Below, piece by piece: positions 32,566-40,030 of a stretch of 64,000 nucleotides of DNA. The notes below the pieces were generated by a model. It was not told where the DNA came from. It saw only the letters and a list, made by a program, of their open reading frames with translations, and ran no database searches. Each line of letters opens with the position of its first letter. The first letter of the stretch is position 1. A program made the translations under genes and the position numbers. The DNA is from Lachnospiraceae bacterium (GTDB lineage: Bacteria > Bacillota > Clostridia > Lachnospirales > Lachnospiraceae), in the NCBI GenBank assembly GCA_017552715.1, contig JAFZOW010000040.1, positions 33,484 to 97,483 of the forward strand, in the 5' to 3' direction.

Positions 32566-34311
32566 ATGAAAAAGAATCTGAAGAGAAGAAGCATAGCCAT
32601 GATACTGCTGGCGGGACTGACCCTCAGCGCCTGTGCGGGGAAGGATGGCGGTATTGATGATCCGGGAACTGACGGAAAGCAGACGAAGACCTATTCCGAC
32701 GAGGAGATCGAAAAGCGCATCCGGAAGGTCGGGAAAAAGTATGACGGCCTGTACAGCTACGAGGAAGAAGGCTGGGGCTTCCGCGGCAAGTCGGCGATGA
32801 ACTCCGGTGCGGTGATGATGACCGAAGCTGTGGCTGAGGCGGGTGATTATGAAGCTGCGGATTACAGCCTGTCCATTGCGGATCCCGGGCCCGTGGAAGA
32901 TGTGGACTGGAGCAGGGAAGGCTTTAATGCGGTAAAGGAAAACGGTTTCGTATCTGTAGCCACCCAGCCCTTTTCCACCTTCGGAGCGGATGTGGATACC
33001 GCCACTTACTCCAACTTCCGCCGCAGTGTATATGAACAGGACGGCTATGGCATCAGCGGCGAAGCCATCCGTGTGGAGGAGATGATCAATTACTTCTCCT
33101 ATGATTACGGAAAGCCCGAAGACGGCGAGAAATTCGCTGTGACCACCGTCCTTACGGACTGCCCCTGGAATGAAGATACCATGCTGCTCCGTGTGGGCGT
33201 ACGGGCGGAAGAGATCGAGCCTCAGGGCGGCAGCAATATCGTTTTCCTGATCGACACATCGGGTTCCATGTTTGACAACAATAAGCTTCCGCTGGCGCAG
33301 GAATCCTTCAAGACCCTGCAGAAGAGCCTGACAAAGAATGACACGGTCTCCATCGTGACTTACGCGGGAAGCTCCGAAGTGCTGCTGGAAGGCGCAAAGG
33401 GCAGTGATCACGACGAGATCGAGGAAGCCATCGATTCCCTGGAAGCCTGGGGTTCCACTAACGGCGAAGGCGGCATCATCAAGGCATACGAGGTGGCCGA
33501 GAAGTACTTCATCGAGGGCGGCAACAACCGCGTGATCCTTGCCACCGACGGGGACCTGAATGTGGGTGTTTCCTCCGAAGCCGGACTCATCGAGCTGGTA
33601 GAAGAAAAGAAGAAGAGCGGTGTGTTCCTTTCCTGCCTGGGCTTCGGCGAAGGCAATTATCAGGACGACAAGATGGAAGCGCTGGCGGATCACGGCAACG
33701 GCAACTATTCCTTCATCGACTGCTCTGCGGAAGCAAAGCGGGTGCTGCAGGACGAGATCTGGTCCACCCTCTTTACCGTAGCCAAGGATGTGAAGTTCCA
33801 GGTGGAGTTCAATCCCGCAGCCGTAAAGGGTTACCGGCAGATCGGTTATGAGAACCGGGCCATGGCAGCAGAGGATTTTGCAGACGACAGCAAGGACGGC
33901 GGCGAAGTGGGAAGCGGACAGTGTGTGACGGTGCTCTACGAGATCGTGACCGTGGATTCCGACTACGAGATCCCCGGTGTGGAGAGCCGCTACGGCAACG
34001 ACGAGAAGCAGGGCGGAGACAGCGATGAACTGCTGGTGGTGAACATCCGCTACAAGGAGCCGGATGGGGACCGGTCGAAGCTTCTGAACTACCCCGTGAC
34101 CGCAGACATGAAGCTGGACGAGATGGATGAGGATACCTCCTGGGCAGCCGGTGTGGCACAGTTCGGGATGCTGCTGAGATGTTCGGAATACGCAGGGACT
34201 TCCGATTATCAGGGCATCTACGACCGCCTGAAGAAGACGCCCAAGGTGATGGATGACGACTTCCGCGCCGAGTTCCTCTACATCGTAAAGCAGGTGGGAG
34301 ACCTGCAGTAA
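32566..34311 (+). CDS. von Willebrand factor A lipoprotein (YfbK-like)
   Basis: About 581 residues from the ATG at 32566 (GGGAGG 9 bases upstream; the longer frame lacks such support). The signal peptide ends in lipobox LTLSAC. The N-terminal YfbK-type domain contains FSTFGADVDTATYSNFRR and IRVEEMINYFSYDY. The vWA domain has the MIDAS motif DTSGS from D230 and ATDGDLNVG. The DUF3520-like C-terminus follows (RYKEPDGDRSKL). It is probably an extracellular, metal-dependent adhesion or scaffold protein. It is 92 bp after the exosortase G operon on the same strand; membership is uncertain. Confidence 0.88.
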   Translation: MKKNLKRRSIAMILLAGLTLSACAGKDGGIDDPGTDGKQTKTYSDEEIEKRIRKVGKKYDGLYSYEEEGWGFRGKSAMNSGAVMMTEAVAEAGDYEAADYSLSIADPGPVEDVDWSREGFNAVKENGFVSVATQPFSTFGADVDTATYSNFRRSVYEQDGYGISGEAIRVEEMINYFSYDYGKPEDGEKFAVTTVLTDCPWNEDTMLLRVGVRAEEIEPQGGSNIVFLIDTSGSMFDNNKLPLAQESFKTLQKSLTKNDTVSIVTYAGSSEVLLEGAKGSDHDEIEEAIDSLEAWGSTNGEGGIIKAYEVAEKYFIEGGNNRVILATDGDLNVGVSSEAGLIELVEEKKKSGVFLSCLGFGEGNYQDDKMEALADHGNGNYSFIDCSAEAKRVLQDEIWSTLFTVAKDVKFQVEFNPAAVKGYRQIGYENRAMAAEDFADDSKDGGEVGSGQCVTVLYEIVTVDSDYEIPGVESRYGNDEKQGGDSDELLVVNIRYKEPDGDRSKLLNYPVTADMKLDEMDEDTSWAAGVAQFGMLLRCSEYAGTSDYQGIYDRLKKTPKVMDDDFRAEFLYIVKQVGDLQ

Positions 34312-34386
34312 CAGAGAAGGGATACCGGGTAGAGGGTCCCGAATGAATTCGACTTCATAGGATTTATATAGACTGGAAAGGAGGGG

Positions 34387-34424
34387 CTGCCGTGCTGCCG
34401 GAAGGTGGTGCGGCAGTTTCTTTT
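34387..34424 (+). terminator. Terminator after the vWA gene
   Basis: CTGCCGTGCTGCC pairs with GGTGGTGCGGCAG (13 bp with G-T pairs) around a GGAA tetraloop and is followed by TTTCTTTT. Confidence 0.8.
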
Positions 34425-34493
34425 CAGTATCGCAGAGCGACATTGAAAAGAAACGTGATCTGTCCATCCATGATCGGTTTCGCCGATGGACAG
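34387..34493 (+). other. Three consecutive hairpins in a 320-bp gene-free stretch
   Basis: After the terminator stem, GTTTCTTTTCA (34416-34426) has a perfect inverted copy TGAAAAGAAAC (34444-34454). Then CTGTCCAT (34460-34467) pairs with ATGGACAG (34486-34493), with an inner CGG/CCG. The first two hairpins share G34416, so they could be alternatives. The region 34312-34629 holds no convincing gene. Short open frames on both strands cross it, but neither has a ribosome site or recognisable domain. Confidence 0.6.
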
Positions 34494-34629
34494 TTCGCCG
34501 TAAAACTCGGGATTCGTAAGCTCACCCTCGCGATAGCCGTGCAATCTACCTGGCTTCTTTGGGGTGAAGGTCACAAGGTCTCTCCGGCCGGCGTGAACAG
34601 ATATAGAAATATAGGAATTATCGATGAGT

Positions 34630-34878
34630 CTATAGATCTGAGTTTAGCAGTTCTGAAATATCTGTTTGAAAGAAATCAGCAAAATACGGTAGCTCAAAAT
34701 CTGGGATAACACGTTCGCCGGTTTCTATTCGACTGATCGTTTTTTGCGTGAGGTCAAGTCCGGCTAGTTGGAGGACACCGGCCAGTTGTTCCTGAGATAA
34801 CCCTGCCCGTTCTCGCAAAAGGCGGATTTTTGCACCGGCCAGATTACATTTACCGTTTTTGGTTTTGTATAACTTCAT
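34630..34878 (-). CDS. XRE family helix-turn-helix regulator
   Basis: 82 residues, almost only an HTH_3 domain: IRLLRERAGLSQEQLAGVLQ, then LTQKTISRIETGERVIPDFE. The last 20 residues (FADFFQTDISELLNSDL) match the usual end of small Cro/CI-like regulators. There is no ligand or protease domain. It is divergent from the secreted protein gene at 35092, with direct repeats and a strong promoter between them, so that gene and itself are the likely targets. Base composition is AT-rich, like the following genes. Confidence 0.88.
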   Translation of the reverse strand: MKLYKTKNGKCNLAGAKIRLLRERAGLSQEQLAGVLQLAGLDLTQKTISRIETGERVIPDFELPYFADFFQTDISELLNSDL

Positions 34879-34895
34879 ACAGTGTCCTCGGCAGT

Positions 34896-34922
34896 CTTAG
34901 GCTAAAGAGCTTAGGTTAAAGA
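34896..34922 (+). repeat. Two 13-bp direct repeats, possible XRE operator
   Basis: CTTAGGCTAAAGA at 34896-34908 and CTTAGGTTAAAGA at 34910-34922 have a 14-bp period and one difference. They lie between the XRE start codon and the -35 box of the divergent promoter. Confidence 0.55.
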
Positions 34923-34935
34923 TGACTGATATGAG

Positions 34936-34965
34936 TTGACAATGACACAAATAGGTTTATATAAT
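34936..34965 (+). promoter_or_regulatory. Strong promoter of the 35092 gene
   Basis: Perfect TTGACA at 34936-34941 and TATAAT at 34960-34965 with an 18-bp spacer. Confidence 0.8.
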
Positions 34966-35007
34966 TATCCCAATGATGACTAAACTGCGGTTCTGGAGGT
35001 AAGAATT

Positions 35008-35031
35008 GTGAAAGAAAGATGGAAAAACTAG
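35008..35031 (+). CDS. Possible 7-residue leader peptide
   Basis: A GGAGGT ribosome site at 34995-35000 is followed after 7 bases by GTG and the tiny frame MKERWKN then TAG. It lies between the strong promoter and the secreted protein gene. It could be a leader peptide or a chance site; nothing else supports expression. Confidence 0.25.
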   Translation: MKERWKN

Positions 35032-35091
35032 GAATCTATTGTGGTGTTGTTATGTAAAGTTTTGGTAACTAACTTATAGGAGGCAGGACAA

Positions 35092-37350
35092 ATGAAAAAC
35101 ACAAAACTCAAAAGGTTTGCGACAGTTGTGATAATTACGGGATTTGTGCTATCCAACTTTTTTACGACGTTGACTACACTGGCAAATGACACTCCCGAGA
35201 AGGATGAGGAGGATACGTCGATACAATTTGAAAATACGGATCAAGAGGTAGATACTGATACTCAAGATGCTGTCGATGTGGATCAGATTATCGGAGAGAG
35301 TGAGCCGGGAGATTTAACAAAGGTGAATAAGCCCAGAAACAGTGATGGCGTTTCCACCTGGGATTGCATCTGGTTTGGTTACTATTGGCAGGAAGATACC
35401 AACGGAGATGGATATTGCTTTGCAAAAGATACTACTGTTTCCAAAGACAGCGATGGTAATCTGGTCGATCAGTACGGAAATCGTATCTACAATTCTGTGA
35501 CTGAAGGGACATATGTGGCTGACAACAGAGAGCCCATAAAATGGCGTGTTTTGGAGATCGATTCAGACGGGAATGCTCTTCTTCTCTCAGACAGGCTGAT
35601 AGATATAGTGGAATATAATGAAAAAGACGTATCCACCACATGGGAAACCAGTACTTTACGTTCATACCTGAATTCATACGGAAGCGGCTCAAACGGCTGC
35701 GGTACAAATTTCAGGACCACCGGATTTCTTAACAAAGCCTTTTCGAGAACAGAAAGAAATGCGATCCTTACCGCCACTGTAATAAATAAGGACAATCCTA
35801 TATACGGAGGAGGAAAAGGAGGAAAGAATACAAAAGACAAGATTTTTTGCCTGTCTATTAGTGAGGCCATGAATCCGGACTACGGTTTTATGGCGAATGA
35901 ATTCACACACTCGAATTATACGGATAGCGATGACGCTCGTAAAGCTGTCCCGACAAGCTTCACGAAAACTAAACCTGGATATTATGCGACTCATCCCGGT
36001 GAATCAAATGGCTGGTGGCTGCGAACGCCCGGTGTTGATAATAGATCAGCTGTTCGCGTTGGTGAACTCGGCGCTATCTATGCCTTCAGTCCTTCCTTGG
36101 ACACCTACCAAACAAGCGTGCGCCCGGCTTTTCGAATGAACCTTTCATCTTCCGTATCCCTTTGGACAAATGCCGGAACAGTGTGTTCAGATGGAAATGT
36201 AAATGAAATGAATAAACCTGAAAATGTAGGGCCTGAAGATCCCACGCCGGATCCGGATCCCGATCCCTCAGACGATATCGCTCTTGAGCAGGATGAGACT
36301 GATATACACCTCATCCCCGGCGAAATAAAGCGCCTTGGCGTGAGTAACGAAAACCGATATATCTATGGCGTTAGGTGGACAATAGACAGCAGTAGTAAGA
36401 AGGGGTGCATAACTCTTAAGAATGGTATAGTGAAAGCTAAGAAGGCAGGCACTGCTACAGTTACGGCTACTTACGGTGCATCATCGGTCAGTTTTAATAT
36501 AACTGTAGATGACACTGTACCTGAATCAAAGTGGATCGTTGACGGGAAAAAAACTTATAAGCTCAAAGTCACAAAGAATATAGATACAAGTGTTGGAGCA
36601 GGGAAAAATAAGAGTGTAACTGTCACAATCCCGGCGATATTAAAGGGGAAGGAAATCAGCTATGAGATTCTTAGCGAGGGAGTATGTACTGTCGGAGAAC
36701 CTTCATACAATACAAAGCATACAAAGGCCAGCATAGAGATAAAGCCATTAAACGCCGGAGCTACATGGATTATTTGGAATATGACCGATGATAATGGTCA
36801 GATCGCACAGGCAGTCACAAAGGTTGTTGTTAAAAAGCCGTTGACCGAAATAGATGTGTTAGAAGATAACATTTCTCTCTCCATTGGTGAAGCAAAGAGG
36901 ATCGTAGTAACCGGAACAGCTGATAATACTGATACAAAGGAACTGTCTTTTAGTGTTAAAGGGAAAGGAGTTAAGGTATCAAAATCAGGATATGTAATGG
37001 CAACAAAGCCTGATGCAACAGCAATAGTTACTGTCAAGTCCGGAAACTTAAAGAAAACAGTTAATATATCAGTGAATAGCCATGAGGGCGATTATATGAC
37101 ACTGAATAAAACGTCGGTGATAGTTAAAGTTGGAGCAAAGGAAAAGACGGTAGTTTTAAAGCTGGCTTCTCCTAAGAAAAAAGCAGACCAGCCAACTGAT
37201 GTAGAATGGAGCGTAGTGGGAGAGCCTGCAGGTATTACGGTAGATGGTGGCAAGGTGTCAGTGAGCTCTGAAGCCCAAGTAGGTAGCTATCTGATCAAAG
37301 CTGAGTCCGCTGAGATGAACAACGCTTATTGTGAGATTATAGTGAAGTAA
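35092..37350 (+). CDS. Large secreted protein with DUF6273 and Ig-like (BIG2) repeats
   Basis: 752 residues. A signal peptide (about 1-30) and an acidic linker lead to a DUF6273-type domain (about 85-350). It contains WDCIWFGYYWQED, EPIKWRVLEIDSDGNALLLS, SYLNS and NGWWLRTPG with the closing VRPAFRMNL. This C-type-lectin-like fold is common in Clostridia surface proteins. A PDPDPDP hinge is followed by three to four Ig-like domains (GIVKAKKAGTATVTATYG type). No sorting signal or membrane anchor is at the C-terminus. AT-rich codon use differs from the flanking core genes, suggesting transfer. It is divergent from the XRE regulator. Confidence 0.82.
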   Translation: MKNTKLKRFATVVIITGFVLSNFFTTLTTLANDTPEKDEEDTSIQFENTDQEVDTDTQDAVDVDQIIGESEPGDLTKVNKPRNSDGVSTWDCIWFGYYWQEDTNGDGYCFAKDTTVSKDSDGNLVDQYGNRIYNSVTEGTYVADNREPIKWRVLEIDSDGNALLLSDRLIDIVEYNEKDVSTTWETSTLRSYLNSYGSGSNGCGTNFRTTGFLNKAFSRTERNAILTATVINKDNPIYGGGKGGKNTKDKIFCLSISEAMNPDYGFMANEFTHSNYTDSDDARKAVPTSFTKTKPGYYATHPGESNGWWLRTPGVDNRSAVRVGELGAIYAFSPSLDTYQTSVRPAFRMNLSSSVSLWTNAGTVCSDGNVNEMNKPENVGPEDPTPDPDPDPSDDIALEQDETDIHLIPGEIKRLGVSNENRYIYGVRWTIDSSSKKGCITLKNGIVKAKKAGTATVTATYGASSVSFNITVDDTVPESKWIVDGKKTYKLKVTKNIDTSVGAGKNKSVTVTIPAILKGKEISYEILSEGVCTVGEPSYNTKHTKASIEIKPLNAGATWIIWNMTDDNGQIAQAVTKVVVKKPLTEIDVLEDNISLSIGEAKRIVVTGTADNTDTKELSFSVKGKGVKVSKSGYVMATKPDATAIVTVKSGNLKKTVNISVNSHEGDYMTLNKTSVIVKVGAKEKTVVLKLASPKKKADQPTDVEWSVVGEPAGITVDGGKVSVSSEAQVGSYLIKAESAEMNNAYCEIIVK

Positions 37351-37415
37351 GAAAGAATGAGCCATTTATTATTTAATTAACTACGGAAGGGTATGTACAT
37401 AATGAGAGGTGTGGT

Positions 37416-38597
37416 ATGGAAAAGAGAAGATTATGTTTTTTAAGCTCAACGGTCATTATAGCTTTATTCTTTGCTTCTTGTGGGAATAAAGATAATCCGG
37501 AAACAACAGGTTCAGATACGATGACAGTAACTGAAGCTGAGATGAAAGAAACAGAGGATAATACTGAGAAAACTCAAGAAGTGGTTATAGAAGAGCCGGA
37601 AGAAGGAGTTAGCAATCATAAAGCCGGGTATGAGTTTTGCTTTGAGAAGAAGGATGCAGATAAATATGTTCCGGTAGTTTTTTATAATATTCCGTCAGAG
37701 TATAGCATAGAACGTATTAATCAGGATGTTATAACCGGAGAAGTAAAGTTCGATCTGGTCTATGATGAATTAAATGAATACAATGAAGCCGGAGTTGATG
37801 CGTTTTTTAATGTTGACCTGCTTTCGACAATGCCGGACGTATCCTTTACGGATAGTTTCGAAACGGAATATGGGAAAGCTGATATCTATACATATGAGGA
37901 TTACCAATATGCTGTGCTTTCTGTTGACGGAGATCTGGTTAGATTTGGTTTGAAAAAAAGAGTAGAAGAGGAAGGCGCAATACAACGGTTTTTAACAGAA
38001 GCATTTGCGCCTTCTGATAACATTAAAGAATTGGTTCTCCCGGAAATAGAGGACAAGCATGTTTCTGTAAACGCAAACGAATATGATTATGTATTTGGTT
38101 GGGGCGGTGCATTCGGACAGGGTGAAGGATATGTTTTTGGCATGAACTACAGCGGTGAAGTCGTTGAGGGAAATAGCACCTATAACAGTGAAGATCAACA
38201 ATCGTTTTTTGATCTTATGATTTTAGATATGGAAATGCCTGATGGTTCGACGGTGGATCTGAAAATTCGTGCGGATGATTACTTAGATTGGTATAAGAAG
38301 CAGTTTTTTATCATGGATGGTCGTTATGGATGGCGTCATAAAGAACGGATAGAGGAAGTGAAAGAAGTTGACTCGGTTGAGATGAAGGCTGGGACAGTCA
38401 AGATCTATTATGTAAAGATCAGAAATCTGGTCCCATTTTATTTGGAAAGAGATCTGGAGTATGTGGAAGAGGAAATAGGTGTTTTGCATAATAACGATGA
38501 TTACATCTTTTTTGAAGCATCCCGTAGTCCATTTGGTGACAAATATGATGGAGAATATGATGGGATTCTGAAAGAAGTATTGAAAAGAATTGAATAG
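37416..38597 (+). CDS. Lipoprotein of unknown function, AT-rich
   Basis: 393 residues. The signal peptide ends in the lipobox FFASC at C22. A Thr/Glu-rich linker (about 25-70) precedes a mixed alpha/beta region without a motif I recognise. It is strongly acidic and probably exposed outside the membrane. Codon use is AT-rich, like the preceding secreted protein, 65 bp upstream, with which it may share a transcript. A terminator follows. Confidence 0.75.
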   Translation: MEKRRLCFLSSTVIIALFFASCGNKDNPETTGSDTMTVTEAEMKETEDNTEKTQEVVIEEPEEGVSNHKAGYEFCFEKKDADKYVPVVFYNIPSEYSIERINQDVITGEVKFDLVYDELNEYNEAGVDAFFNVDLLSTMPDVSFTDSFETEYGKADIYTYEDYQYAVLSVDGDLVRFGLKKRVEEEGAIQRFLTEAFAPSDNIKELVLPEIEDKHVSVNANEYDYVFGWGGAFGQGEGYVFGMNYSGEVVEGNSTYNSEDQQSFFDLMILDMEMPDGSTVDLKIRADDYLDWYKKQFFIMDGRYGWRHKERIEEVKEVDSVEMKAGTVKIYYVKIRNLVPFYLERDLEYVEEEIGVLHNNDDYIFFEASRSPFGDKYDGEYDGILKEVLKRIE

Positions 38598-38641
38598 GTA
38601 TGGACAGGTGGCCGGCGGACAACCGTTCATACACTGAGCGG

Positions 38642-38678
38642 AACGGCTTTTGCAACTGCGGAAGCCGTTTTGTTTTTT
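38642..38678 (+). terminator. Intrinsic terminator
   Basis: AACGGCTT and AAGCCGTT form an 8-bp stem with a 12-base loop, followed by TTGTTTTTT. Confidence 0.8.
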
Positions 38679-38714
38679 GGCTGCGTGAGGGACCCTTCAG
38701 GTGATCATTTCCTC

Positions 38715-38743
38715 TTGTTTCATGAAGCGCTGTGTGTTATACT
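38715..38743 (+). promoter_or_regulatory. Promoter for the 38901 gene pair
   Basis: TTGTTT at 38715-38720 and TATACT at 38738-38743 with a 17-bp spacer. In the 300-bp gap before 38901 the remaining feature is a 10-bp hairpin (38844-38870, GCGGGAGATA / TATCTCCTGC) in the leader. Confidence 0.55.
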
Positions 38744-38900
38744 TTGTTCGTAAAGCCACGAAAGATTTTGGTTCCGGATATTCTTTTTTTCTTAGAAAGT
38801 ATTTCTGAATCTCCCGTGCTTTATTCCATTTTCAATCTGTAAAGCGGGAGATAAAAAGACTATCTCCTGCGGAAGTCGTTTATCGAAGGAGGTAGATAGT

Positions 38901-39239
38901 ATGGTAAACAGGGAACAAAAGGTATCAGGTGACATGGTACCGGCCATCGGTGTGATGGGGAAACAAAGGGGGAATGTTATGATAAGGCTGTTTGACGAAA
39001 AAAAGAAACGTACCCCAGAGAGCGTGGAGGAAGAGTTTAAGAATTGTAAATATATCCTTCTGGATTTTGGGGATCTTCAGGAACCGGAAGGTTATCTGGA
39101 TTCGGTCAGTGAATCGGCAGATTCATTTGATGAGATCAGTGAGAGAGCATATCAGTATTCACGGCAGGGAGTGAAATGTATTCTACTTGGAAGCTATAAC
39201 AATGGGGGTGGGATAGGTGTTCAGTACGAGATTAAATGA
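38901..39239 (+). CDS. Small protein of unknown function upstream of a retropepsin-like gene
   Basis: 112 residues; ATG after a good GGAGG site. The central part reads KYILLDFGDLQEPEGYLDSV and then ERAYQYSRQGVKCILLGSYN, a pattern of alternating strands and helices without known motifs. A shorter start at ATG 38979 (NVMIRLFDE) is possible. It overlaps the retropepsin-like gene by 23 bp, so the two are probably translated together. Confidence 0.6.
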   Translation: MVNREQKVSGDMVPAIGVMGKQRGNVMIRLFDEKKKRTPESVEEEFKNCKYILLDFGDLQEPEGYLDSVSESADSFDEISERAYQYSRQGVKCILLGSYNNGGGIGVQYEIK

Positions 39240-39636
39240 CAGGCGCTGTACTATCCCGTGCATTGTCCTTACAGAAGCGCCCATAATACATTCCTTTGTC
39301 GTAGATACCGGAGCAAAATACACATGTTGCAGTTACAGAAATATCAATCCGGAACTTTCGGAGCAGATGTTTACTTCCGCTCCCAGAAAGTGTCTGGGCG
39401 GATTGGTTGAAGGTGCGGGAATCTGGTTTTACGGATACAGGGTAAATCAGTTTACCATCGGGAATATCAGTTTGGGAGAGCGTGAAATATGGGTCACTTT
39501 TGATAGGCTTGCAACGGATGATGTTCTTGGGATGGATATTCTGAAGGATGTATTCTTTTTAAATGTCAGGAATCGGGATCGACTGATTTTCAGTGACAAG
39601 GCTGATGAGATAAGAGAATATCTGGCCGCTGTGTAA
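39217..39636 (+). CDS. Retropepsin-like aspartic protease domain protein
   Basis: 139 residues with a GTG start inside the end of the preceding gene. It has the single-domain aspartic protease pattern: hydrophobic FVVDTGAKYTCC with the catalytic Asp in DTGA, a central beta region, and DDVLGMDILKDVFF, matching the family LGxDxL segment. There is no signal peptide or membrane helix. Such proteins act as homodimers; the substrate is unknown. The partner gene upstream and the fragment downstream make this a small accessory cassette. Confidence 0.75.
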   Translation: MFSTRLNDRRCTIPCIVLTEAPIIHSFVVDTGAKYTCCSYRNINPELSEQMFTSAPRKCLGGLVEGAGIWFYGYRVNQFTIGNISLGEREIWVTFDRLATDDVLGMDILKDVFFLNVRNRDRLIFSDKADEIREYLAAV

Positions 39637-39639
39637 CGG

Positions 39640-39977
39640 CTGCGGATCAGGCGATCGCGGGGATGCCGGAGGATTTCGGGATAAAGAAATATCTGATCGC
39701 CAACCGTGAGGAGGTGCGTATGAGTATCCTGACAGAATATGATGAAGAGAAGCTGTTGAAGGTCGTAGCGGAGGATGCTAAGGAAGAAGGCATTGAAATC
39801 GGTATTGCACGGGGGAAAGAGCAGGGAATAGAGCAGGGAATAGAACAGGGAATAAAACAGGGGAAGGAGCTTTTGCTGGAGGTGATCGGGCGCCTGCGAA
39901 GCGGAGAGAGCAGAGAGAGTATCCTGGCCTCCGGGGTTGATCCGCATACCGTAGAGATGGCGGAGAGTGTTGCGTAA
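39640..39977 (+). pseudogene. Remnant of an Rpn/PD-(D/E)XK transposase-like gene (C-terminal tail)
   Basis: The frame is readable from just after the retropepsin stop, with an ATG at 39663. It encodes the tail of Rpn family recombination-promoting nucleases: AIAGMPEDFGIKKYLIANRE, MSILTEYDEEK, then a run of EGIEIGIARGKEQGIEQG repeats. The N-terminal PD-(D/E)XK nuclease domain (about 200 residues) is missing, replaced by the retropepsin gene. It may still be translated but cannot be a nuclease. Confidence 0.7.
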
Positions 39978-40001
39978 AACAGACAGGGGACTGTCTTTTG
40001 T
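39976..40001 (+). terminator. Small terminator before the GH9 gene
   Basis: AGACAG and CTGTCT close a GGGA tetraloop, with an A run before and TTTTG after. Confidence 0.6.
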
Positions 40002-40030
40002 CAGGAAAGGTGTGAACAGGAGGGGGAAGA

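Noticed and set aside
32374-34467. Minus-strand open frame of about 697 codons over the vWA gene
   Set aside because: The plus-strand vWA lipoprotein has a signal peptide, MIDAS motif and ribosome site; the opposite frame has none and has shadow-like composition.
34278-34709. Overlapping short open frames on both strands of the hairpin region
   Set aside because: Their apparent protein patterns come from the inverted repeats; neither has a ribosome site at a sensible distance or a known domain. A conserved small protein cannot be excluded.
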